Shown: in pieces, positions 55,656-64,000 of the stretch
Layout: each line of letters opens with the position of its first letter
Numbering within the stretch: the first letter of the stretch is position 1
Source of the DNA: Lentinus brumalis
Lineage: Eukaryota > Basidiomycota > Agaricomycetes > Polyporales > Polyporaceae
Length of the DNA: 64,000 nt
Direction: 5' to 3'
Assembly (NCBI GenBank): GCA_001792895.1
Contig: MARA01000048.1
Location: forward strand, 219,634 to 283,633
Translations under genes and position numbers: made by a program
Notes under the pieces: model-generated
Databases searched by the model: none
The model's input: only the letters and a program-made list of their open reading frames with translations
Told to the model about the DNA's origin: nothing

Positions 55656-58600
55656 ATGCCTTTCTCTCGCCCCGCACCCAACACACGTGCAAACCCGTCT
55701 AGACCATGGAAGGGGAAGGAGAGGGAGCTCGCCGCGCGCGACGGAGGGGCCGAGGGGACCGTGATTGACCTCCAGCTCGTCCAGGATTCTCCGTACCAGT
55801 CGTGAGTGCCCCTTACCGCGCCGTGCCCCGTCTCCTCTTCACGCACGAAGCGCGTCCGTTAAGCATCTGCGTTCTGACTTGTCTCTCACGCAGGGCGTAT
55901 GTTGCGCCCGTCTACTTGGGCTCAAGCGGGAGCAAGCACCTCGTCCAGGTGGACACTGGCTCGTCAGACCTTGTGAGTAATCTCCCGTATTAGCTTTCGT
56001 CCCCTTTCTCTCTCGTTACTTCTGTGCGCGCTGGAGACGGATGGAAGCACGGTATGTAGAGGGGAGTTCTGTGCCCGTGCGTCGTTCACTACCCCATGCC
56101 GTGCCGTGCCCCTTCCCAGCCATGCCATTCTCTACGCAAACGTTTCGTCCTTTCCGACGCACCCCGGAACGCTGCTCTTCTGGGCCCGCGCAGCGGAGCG
56201 CCTGCCGGAGCTCTGTTCAGTGTGGTACGGTCGGAGAGACCTAGCGCCATCGCGACCGACTCCTCCGTCTGACCGCGCTCTGCTGCCGTACGCACGTCCA
56301 AGAGTCGCCCCTAGTCTCCCCTCCTAGCGCCTCGTCAGCGAGCGGACGACGGTCGGCCGGAATCCCTGGGTCGTACGAGCAGTCTGTGTTCTCGTTCGCG
56401 CATGTCTGCTATGCGTCTCCAGGCGGCGATACAGTGGCTCACAGTGGTCTTCGATGACGAGGTGCCATTCGCAGTAACTATCCTCGCCGCTATACGGTCC
56501 AGCGCTTCGCTGTCGCGCGGATCCCTCGGTCAACGGGGGCGGGCAAGCTCGTTACCTAATTGGCCGAGTTGCGAGACCATCGGGATTTGGAGCTCGGTGC
56601 CTTGCGTTGTGCAGGTCCGCAGAGGCAATAGCGTCGCCGTGAACGTGCAGCATCAGTCTGTGAAAGGTGGCTTCATGCGTTATGGCGTCGCGGGCACGGG
56701 ATGCGCTCAATGCGAGAATGCAAGGTAGGCTCGCATCGCCGGGAAGCTCGAGGGCGTCGGTGAACGATCGCAGAGGGTGTGTCTTGCAGCAGCTCTTTCT
56801 TACCCCGTGAGGTCGCCCGCACGGTCGCACCGAGGGCTCAATGTCGGACAAGTGTCTTCTAGTCTCGGATCGCTGCGCACCCTTGCACGGCAATTTCGCT
56901 GCTTCATCCGTCTGCGGCAACAGGCTTGCATAAGGCAGTTGTCTTTGTCCCTATTTCCGAGTTCTTCGGACGCGCGTGCTGACCGCTTTCCTCCCGTAGT
57001 GGATCACGTCGACGTCGTGCTCTTCCTCCCTTTGCAATCAAGTCGGCGGCAGCAAGTACGACCCGTCTGGCTCGCTTGCGACCGGCACGAGTGTCCAGAT
57101 CCAGTATGCCGAGGGCGAGGTCGACGGGCCAGTCGTATGGGACTCCGTGCAGCTCGGAGGGTACGATATTGATCAACAAGCTCTCAGTGAGTCCTTTGCG
57201 ACCTCTCTCGTACTCGACTCACCTTGATACGCGCACGCAGTCTCCGCAGCTAATGTGAACAACGAACCTCTGTCGTCGAGCTTCACCGGCGTCATGGGCC
57301 TCGCGCTGCCAGCCAACTCCCTCATCGCCCTGAAGATCCCACCGACAGAAAGCGACGCACCTGACGGCGCATCGGTCTCCTCCAACCTCTTCAGCATCAC
57401 GCCCATATCTACCGCCCCTGGAGCCCGCTTCTTCGGCCTCGCACTCGAGCGTCCGGGCTCCAGTCGCATTCCGTCTGTCCTCGGCATCGGCAAGCACCCT
57501 CCAAACGTCGTCCCGGACCCCAGCAAGGTCCAGTATGCGAACGTGCTCGCGTCGAGCGCCAACGGCCCGCTGTGGTGGCAGGCGTCCGTCCGCGGGATCA
57601 ACGTGTACGTCGACGGCGTGAAGAAGCCGGTGTCGCTGCCCTCGTCTGCGTCCGGGCTCAGCGTGCCGACTGCCATCCTCGACTCGGGTGTGCCGCTTAT
57701 CATCACGACGAACGCAATTGCGAACGGCATCTACGGTGCGCTGGGGATCAGCCCAGCAGCAGACGGCAACTGTGAGTCTCTTCCGTCGTCTGTTTTCTCG
57801 CGGTGTTGGCTGACGTGCGCGCAGACTACCTACCATGCACGACCCCAATCAACATGACGATTCAGCTCGATGGCCGCACCGAGATTCCAATCCATCCGCT
57901 CGACATGACGTACTTCCCGCCTAACGACGCATCCTCCGAAAACTGCATCGGTGTTATTCAGACGCCCTCACAGTTCCCCGGGCTGCAGCTGCAGCTCACG
58001 GACATGATCCTCGGTGTCCCCTTCCTCCGCAACACCTACACCGTCCTCGCTTACGACCCGCCGTTCGAGAATGGCTCCTTCCCGCTGAACTCGGCCAACG
58101 GGAACATGATCGAGAACGTCCGTCCGCGTCTCGGTCTGATGAACCTCACCGACCCCGTCGTCGCAGCGGACGAGTTCCACACGGTCCGCGTGCTCAAGCA
58201 GTCGCTCGGAAGCGTCGCGACGACGCCCGCAAGCCACAGCAAGGGCCTCTCCGTCGGCGTCGAGGTTCTCATCGGCCTCCTAGGGTTCTTCGGGCTATGC
58301 TTCGCGCTCTTCGGCGCACGCTGGGCGTACATGCGGCGGAAGTACAGGCGCGCTGCAGCGGCTGCGCTCGAGGCAGGCGACCCATACAGCGTCGACAAAC
58401 CCGGGCCGTACGTCTTCAACGAGCTCGGGTACCAGCTCACGCCCATGAAGACCGACTCGGATGCGAGCGGGCCGAGCGAGGACGAGCTGCGCCAGAAGCG
58501 GTTCGAGTCGTACAAGCGCCGCCAGCGGAGCAACATGGACTCGTCGTACACGGACGACTCGGCGACGACGCGCGTCGCGAGCTACTTCGAGTACGAGGGC

Positions 58601-59224
58601 GGCGGCAAGGCGGACGAGTTTGGGAAGCTCTCGCCGACGCCGGGCATTCCGGACACCCCGGACACGCCCCAGCGCGGGTACTTTGATCCGTGGGGCGACA
58701 CGCTCGTCGAGGACCGGCGGGCGACGCTTGTGGAGAACCCGGCTGATTTCGACGCTGCGCTGCTTTCGCCGCCGCCTCGCTCTGCGCGAAGGACGGACTC
58801 GCCGCGGGCGATGCACCATCGTACGCTCAGCGGTGGGCCTGGGGCGGATACACCCCTGCTCTCGTCGCATGCGCACCATCGATCGCTCTCGGGCTCGGGG
58901 CCGGACCTGCGCAACCTCGAGTCGTCGGATATCGCTGAGTTTGGGATGGACAGCCCGCAGACCCCGATGAGCATGGCGGGCGTCGGGACTGCTCGGAGGA
59001 GCAGGAGGGTGAGTGGGATGAGCGGCCTGAGCAGCATGACGGGCCCGGGGAGCCCGACACCGTCTCCTGGGTCGGAGCACCCGCCACGCGCGCGGAGGTC
59101 GCATGAGAGCGGGCAGCACTTCGGTGTCGTTGCGCCCCCACCGGCGGTCGTGCCTGCGTCGGACCCTGTGGTCAACACGTCGCGGAACGACTCGAGAGTG
59201 TCCATCATCGGGCACGAGCCATGA
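55656..59224 (+). CDS. membrane-anchored pepsin-like aspartic protease (A1)
   Basis: Exons 55656-55801, 55894-55972, 57000-57186, 57241-57771 and 57825-59224 join in phase to 780 residues. First catalytic motif VDTGSSDL with WITSTSCSSSLC after it; flap region VQIQYAEGEVDGPVVWDSV; second catalytic motif AILDSGVPLII (DSG instead of the usual DTG). After the lobes, one transmembrane helix (VEVLIGLLGFFGLCFALFGARW) and a cytosolic tail of about 300 residues, Ser/Pro-rich, with repeated HHR-S/TLSG segments. Architecture is like fungal membrane or GPI-anchored yapsin relatives, with an unusually long tail. The intron between 55972 and 57000 is 1027 bp, against about 55-90 bp for the others. In the called frame no signal peptide is present; a good one (LALLCLTCLSLAP) sits just upstream one base out of frame, joined at a CCCC run. 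Confidence 0.86.
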
Positions 59225-60838
59225 CCTTGTTCTTTTCTTGCATATGCTCTTGTCTGATTCGCTATCTCACCAGACTACCCATTCTTCGCTGCGACTCGGA
59301 CCATCCAGGACTCTACGATCTTTTCTTGTGCTTACATACTTACCTGCCTTCTACACTTCCATATGCATACCATCTACTCACACGTACGTCCTAGTTCGCT
59401 CCCCTGTTTCTCGTTCCGTGCTACGCGCTGCTTGGTTTACGATGGGACTCTGTAGCATTGTAATTTTATCCTACATCTACCGCATGGACTCTGACCTCTC
59501 CCCGTCGCTGACGCTCTCTTACCGACTCACTGACTACTGAGCATTACTAGCTTTCTCCGCTCCGCTAATGTACTTACTCCTTCTCATGAATCCGCTATTG
59601 CTCTGTCAACAGTATGTCCTCCGGAAGTCGTGTCACTTCCGAGTCTACACGTTCAAGTTGAACTTGCACGACACGCGACGGCTTGACCCCTCGATTTCTC
59701 TACAAAGAGCGGATTTCAGCGTGTTGACCTTCGAAGCCCTTATGGCTCCAAGGGCTTATCTTGTAATTGAGGGCAGCAGCGGCGGGAGCGACCATCACGC
59801 GTGGTTTCCACATTTGCCTCAAATCCACTAGCCATCGTACTTGATACCACATTGATACCACATGCGCATCCTTGTACAATGAAAAGTCCGAGGCAGGGTG
59901 CACCGGACAGACATCCGAAGTAAGTACGCTCGCCTCCGTCTATGAGCCAGACGCCCAACGGGCTACCCAACCGCGTCCGCTTTCCCATGCAACGTCCGTG
60001 TCCAACCACTACCTCCGCTACATGTTTTCCACTGATGGCATCAATCGCTGTTGGCTCTCCAGCCCCTCGGACACGAGACGGGCTACAGACACTCCCTGCA
60101 ATCGCGACACGTACCGTAACAACACACGTGAACCTCAGTGGTCCATGTAGTACCTCATGTCACTTTGCCAGATTCCCGTGTCTAGCAGGTCGAAGAGCCA
60201 CGGGACGACTTGGACACATTGGACAGGCTGTGCGATGGCCGACGATGTTCTAATCCAACATGAGCAGCATTAAGAGAAGGAGTGCCGTACGCGTACGCAT
60301 ACAGACACAGTCGTGAACTCTCCGACCTCACCCGGAACACGTCCAGGTGGACGGGGTGCGCAAGACTCGCATGCGGTCAGCCAGCGTGCAGAGATGATGA
60401 CTGGGGGTGAGAGAGGGAGGCTCTTGAAGGTGTGGACATGTCTGGTGCGTGCAGAACTAGTCCCGGAATACTTTTGAACGCGGCGAGAATACGGCCGCCG
60501 TTTCCTCGAAGCGCGGTCAATGCAGGTTTGCAAAGCACGCCACAAGGAGAAGGCGGAGATCGTGGCATGCACGCGAACGCTCAGTATCTGAGAATATGCA
60601 CGAGACAAATTGTGGCATGATCACGGGTGCACGGAGGGGAAGCGGGCGACCGAAGGAATGCAGAACTTCGGTCGTAGCTTAAGATGAATAGGCACACAGA
60701 GTGGCGCAACTATCATGGCTATAGATGAGCAACAATACCCTATCTATATAATGCCCAACTGTGTGGGCAAACAGTAAGTGGCCAAACGTGGCCAGCACGT
60801 GGCCAGGGCTGTAGCGGCTTAACCGCTAGCCGGACTGT
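59225..60838. other. 3' flank and subtelomeric DNA, no gene
   Basis: Pyrimidine-rich 3' flank up to about 59560, then unrecognised sequence with no coding signal to 60760. Confidence 0.5.
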
Positions 60839-61305
60839 CGTGGCCAGGCTGGACACCTTGTAGTGCTGCTTCTTGCCTACGTGCTGATATAGTTGTCATG
60901 GCAATTGGGCAAGAACCCATGGAGCTATTGCCCACAAACTTTGGCCACGACCGGGCTGAGGGCACCTTCATTGCACAAACCCTCCTACTGCCTGTAATAT
61001 TGACCGTGGCAATGTGGCCAGGCTGAGGATTGTGTAGTGATGCTTCTGGTCTACGTAATAATATAGCTGCCATAGCAATTGGAAAAGATCTCATGGAGCT
61101 ACGGCCGGCAAACTTTGGCCACAGATCTGGCTGCGGGTACAGGCCACGCGCAAAGCCTTCCACAGCATGAACTATTGAGTGTGGTACCGTGGCCATGGTG
61201 AACATTGTGTAGAGATGCTTCCTGCCTACGTAACGCTATATTTGCCATGGCAATCGGGCAAGAACTCACGGAGCTAAGGGTGTCAAACTTTGGCCACGAG
61301 GGAAA
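60839..61305. repeat. subtelomeric tandem repeat, 175-bp period
   Basis: Three units start at 60839, 61014 and 61188 (periods 175 and 174; the last unit is partial). Shared blocks per unit: GTGGCCAGGCTG, TTGTGTAGTGATGCTTC, TGCCTACGTAA, GCCATGGCAATTGGGCAAG, and CAAACTTTGGCCACGA. TGGCCA occurs again in the 60 bp before the first unit. Units are about 70-75% alike by eye. Confidence 0.8.
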
Positions 61306-61667
61306 GTCAGGCTTACTGCAGTGACAGTGCCTTCTTGATGTCTGTTACATTCCATGCCCACAAGGCACCAACTCCGGTCCGGACCTACCTCGGACTCCGC
61401 ACCTCCGGTTCGTTCTTACCTGTGATACTATTCTCGATCACTTCACCCCCTTATCGTCTTCTTACTTGACCCGGACTCCGGACCATCTGCTTCCGCTTGC
61501 ATCCGCCTCCGTGATCAGACTCCGTTCATCCGATCCTTCGATTGTATCCGCCCTTCATTCGATCTTACTATACATTGTATTGGCTGATCATTTGCTTCCG
61601 CCTGACTCCGGTTCTGTACCTCCTTACCTATGTCTTGGCTACTCCTCTCCGGACTTTCGGACTTTAC

Positions 61668-61675
61668 TATATAAG
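61668..61675 (+). promoter_or_regulatory. TATA box in the LTR
   Basis: TATATAAG in the middle of the LTR, as expected for the U3 promoter; RNA start expected near 61700. Confidence 0.65.
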
Positions 61676-61796
61676 CCTTCCTATAGCCACGCTTAGACTT
61701 CAGTTCTGATATCTCGTTACACTCCCCGTTACGACTCTGAGCTCAATCTATTCTGTTCGCTCTCTCTCAACGTCCGATCCTTCCGACCGGACTTCT

Positions 61797-61828
61797 GACC
61801 TCCGACCTCCGACCTCCGACCTCCGACT
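61797..61828. repeat. (ACCTCCG)n short tandem repeat in the LTR
   Basis: About four and a half copies of a 7-mer within the likely R/U5 part of the LTR. Confidence 0.75.
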
Positions 61829-62119
61829 TCTGCTTGACTTCTTACCTCTGGCTTGACTTCTCTCTGGCTTGGTATTATCTCTTGCTTATCTTCTTACTCG
61901 TTGCTTGCTCCGGTATAAACCCCGGTTCTCTTGTCTGTCTTAAATTGAAGACCTTCGTGGATCCTCAAGGCGTTGATCAATAGCTTCGCCGAAGTCTTCA
62001 CCCTCAGCGCGTCTCGTTCCGGACTTCGTAACTCCGTAACTCCGTCCGGACTTCCACCGGACTTCGTCCCGGCGCGCACGGTCTTAACAGTATATCAGAA
62101 CTCAACTTGAGGATTCATC

Positions 62120-63554
62120 ATGACATCTTCCTTCCAAGGATTCACTGAACGCATATCCCAAGCTGCGGGATATAACCCGGCGGACACTCCAACCCGTCGG
62201 GGTAAACTCCCTGCAGTCAGCACCATTCCGCCTTCTCCGGGCGGTACTCGTCCGCCTTCACCGGCAATCATCCAGCCTGTTTTCCCCATCACCTCTCCCA
62301 ACAATCCCTTCGATCAGTCCGCCATGCGCTTCTACTCTCCGGCTCAAGGCTCGGCCTCTCAAGCTCGGGCTGCCCATGCTGGAGTTCAACCGAACCCGGT
62401 CCCTCAGGCCGGAACATCCGGACAAGCGCAGGCATCCGGACCTCCGGGAGGTGCTCAGACCTCCGGAACTCAGGCCACTCAGGCATCTGCCGGTGTTAAC
62501 CCCCAGTCGCAGACCAATCAGGATCTAGCGGCTGCTATCACCCTCCTGGCTCAAACCGCGCAGTCCCTCCAGCGGGCTCCGCCTCCGCCTCCGGCTCCTC
62601 CGAAGCCTACGGCGTTTGAGCGCAACAATGTCCGAGACCCGGACCAGTTCGACGGCATCGACGGCACGGACCCTACCAAACTCCGTTCCTTCTTCGTTCA
62701 GTTAGAGCTGGTCTTCAAGGCTCGGCCCAACACGTTCGATACCCACGAGAAGAAAGTCACCTATGCAATCTCCCATCTCAAGGGGACTGCTCTCGCTTGG
62801 TTCGAACCCTTCCTCCTCGAAGCTCCGTCCGGGAACCCTCCGGTTTCCTCTCGGACTACGAGGTCTTCCAGGAAGAACTCCGTATGAACTTCGGACCTTA
62901 CGACGTCGTCGGAACCGCGGAGCACGAGCTGGAGAATCTAGTTATGTCCGAGAACCAGAGGGTTGCTCGGTATATCACCCAGTTCAATCGTCTCGCCACT
63001 CAAGTCGAGTGGGGAAATGAAGCTCTCCGGTATCAGTTCTACAAAGGCCTTCCGTCCCGACTCAAAGACCGCATCGCGGAGATCGGGAAGCCGAAGGATC
63101 TGAACAAACTCAGAGAACTCGCTCAGTCCATCGACGCCCGCTACTGGGAGCGCAAGACCGAGCAGATCCGTGAGACTCGGACTTCCACCTCCGGATCAAA
63201 GTCCTCTTCCACTCCGAAGTCTTCGACGTCATCCTACCCATCTCAGTCCTCGGGTTCCTCGACTTCTCCGGGCAGCTCCGCCCAGAAGAGTTCGTCGAAG
63301 CCTACAACTCCGAAGACCCCGGCTAAGACCGCAAAGCCATACGCGGACAAGCTGGGCAAGGACGGCAAGCTCACCCCGAGGAGCGTCAGCGGCGTTTCGC
63401 TGCTAACCTCTGCCTCTTCTGCGGAGGTCCCGGTCATACTGCGGACGCCTGTCCAAAGAAGACCGCGGCCAAGGGCCGGGCTGCTCAAGCCCAGGCACCT
63501 GACGCTCCTGCTGCTCCGGACAACGCTCCGGACCCCGCGGAGCCAAAAAACTAG
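62120..63554 (+). pseudogene. gag: retrotransposon Gag (two single-base frame breaks)
   Basis: Capsid-type Gag of a fungal Ty3/gypsy element. N-terminal Pro/Ser/Gln-rich region, then the Gag core (RDPDQFDGIDGTDPTKLRSF, TALAWFEPFL, FLSDYEVFQEELRMNFGP, AEHELENLVMSENQRVARYI, RYQFYKGLPSRLKDRI). A Ser/Thr/Pro-rich linker follows, then a CCHC zinc knuckle CLFCGGPGHTADAC, and a stop at 63552. The frame moves by one base near 62840 (in a GG run) and again near 63377 (in a CCCC run), both in the same direction and both consistent with one lost base in a homopolymer. No restored sequence is given. Confidence 0.85.
63545..63551 (+). promoter_or_regulatory. -1 ribosomal frameshift heptamer at the gag/pol border
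   Basis: A AAA AAC in the Gag frame (codons CCA AAA AAC), directly followed by the Gag stop TAG. The pol frame is open in the -1 phase from here to the telomere. The heptamer matches the X XXY YYZ rule. A downstream stimulatory structure was not worked out. Confidence 0.75.
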
Positions 63555-63895
63555 GCTGCGATCCTCCGCAATCCGCGTGCGGTGTAGATCGCGTTGACTT
63601 GACCCACGCGGAACCGCAACTCCGTCTCAACGCTTCCGCTCTTTCGGACCCTTCTGCTCTCCTCCTCCGTCTCTATGCCAAAAACCTCGAAAACTCGTTC
63701 ACGGCTCTAGTCGACTCCGGATCATCGCACTGCTTTATTGATTCGGACTTCGTCGATGAGCACGGACTTCAGACATCGTCCATTCCTCCGCTCCGGTTGT
63801 CCTTATTTGACGGATCATCTAATACATCTATTACTCGGATAACCACCCTTCCTGTACACTTTCCCTCCGGGGAAGTTCTGAACATCGACTTCTAC
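63552..63895 (+). CDS. pol: Pol fragment: retropepsin protease, cut by telomere
   Basis: Open in the -1 frame after the slippery site with no stop. Contains the retropepsin active site TALVDSGSSHCFID (DSG), then EHGLQT and LRLSLFDGS, and ends at NIDFYL where the telomere repeats begin. No enzyme domains follow. It could not function on its own. Confidence 0.85.
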
Positions 63896-64000
63896 TTAGG
63901 GTTAGGGTTAGGGTTAGGGTTAGGGTTAGGGTTAGGGTTAGGGTTAGGGTTAGGGTTAGGGTTAGGGTTAGGGTTAGGGTTAGGGTTAGGGTTAGGGTTA
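63896..64000 (+). repeat. telomere (TTAGGG)n
   Basis: 17.5 perfect TTAGGG repeats up to the last base of the window. The G-rich strand runs 5'-3' towards the end, the right orientation for a chromosome end. Confidence 0.97.

Larger units (their letters stand above)
61343..62089 (+). repeat. 5' LTR of a Ty3/gypsy element
   Basis: 747 bp, bounded by TGTTA and TAACA (perfect 5-bp inverted ends), directly followed by sequence resembling a tRNA primer-binding site (ATATCAGA at about 62092). Rich in CCGGACT-type words and CT tracts. Holds a TATA box and a short tandem run. The 3' LTR is absent, so LTR age cannot be measured. Confidence 0.75.
61343..63895 (+). mobile_element. Ty3/gypsy LTR retrotransposon, truncated by the telomere
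   Basis: Order: 5' LTR, primer-binding region, gag, -1 slippery site, first part of pol (protease). Reverse transcriptase, RNase H, integrase and 3' LTR are missing because the telomere starts in the protease. Transcription runs towards the chromosome end. Confidence 0.9.

Noticed and set aside
1..64000. CRISPR arrays or bacterial operons
   Set aside because: No regularly spaced repeats of that kind; introns, tRNA intron and TTAGGG telomere show a fungal nuclear chromosome.

Overview
The window is the right-hand end of a chromosome of a filamentous basidiomycete, most likely a polypore-like agaricomycete. The evidence is a GC-rich sequence, genes split by many 47-70 bp GT-AG introns, an intron-containing nuclear tRNA, typical agaricomycete families (GH35, F-box/LRR, MYND, HET-like genes, a Ty3/gypsy element) and a perfect TTAGGG array that closes the window at 63896-64000. 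No bacterial features are present. Placement at family level is inference.

Left part (1-11.5 kb): a GH15 glycoside hydrolase running off the left edge, a secreted GH35 beta-galactosidase (both minus), a tRNA-Gly(GCC), and a tandem pair of short-chain dehydrogenase genes. The first SDR is intact, the second is decaying, and a short third remnant follows.

Middle part (12-42 kb): five loci (A-E) of a divergent family whose N-terminal halves keep a worn-down version of the three HET (heterokaryon incompatibility) motif blocks and whose C-terminal halves share their own motifs. Between them lie an inverted duplicate of the last exon of the complex I gene NDUFV1, the parental NDUFV1, a dual-specificity phosphatase, a TA-flanked MITE, a decayed repeat family around locus B, a long inverted-repeat element, and a TIR element inside the intron of locus D. 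About 4.7 kb (26.1-30.7 kb) holds no recognisable gene.

Right part (42-59 kb): a gene-dense stretch with a class I/II aminotransferase, tRNA-Ile(TAT), a SEH1-like nucleoporin, a small membrane protein, an ASCC1/AKAP7-like 2H phosphoesterase, a small coiled-coil gene, a MYND-finger protein, a broken F-box/LRR gene and a membrane-anchored pepsin-like protease.

Chromosome end (59-64 kb): non-coding DNA, a 175-bp-period tandem repeat, then a Ty3/gypsy retrotransposon (5' LTR, gag, slippery site, start of protease) cut off inside its protease by the telomere. Several conserved genes carry single-base length changes, often in homopolymer runs. These may be assembly errors rather than true lesions and should be checked against reads.
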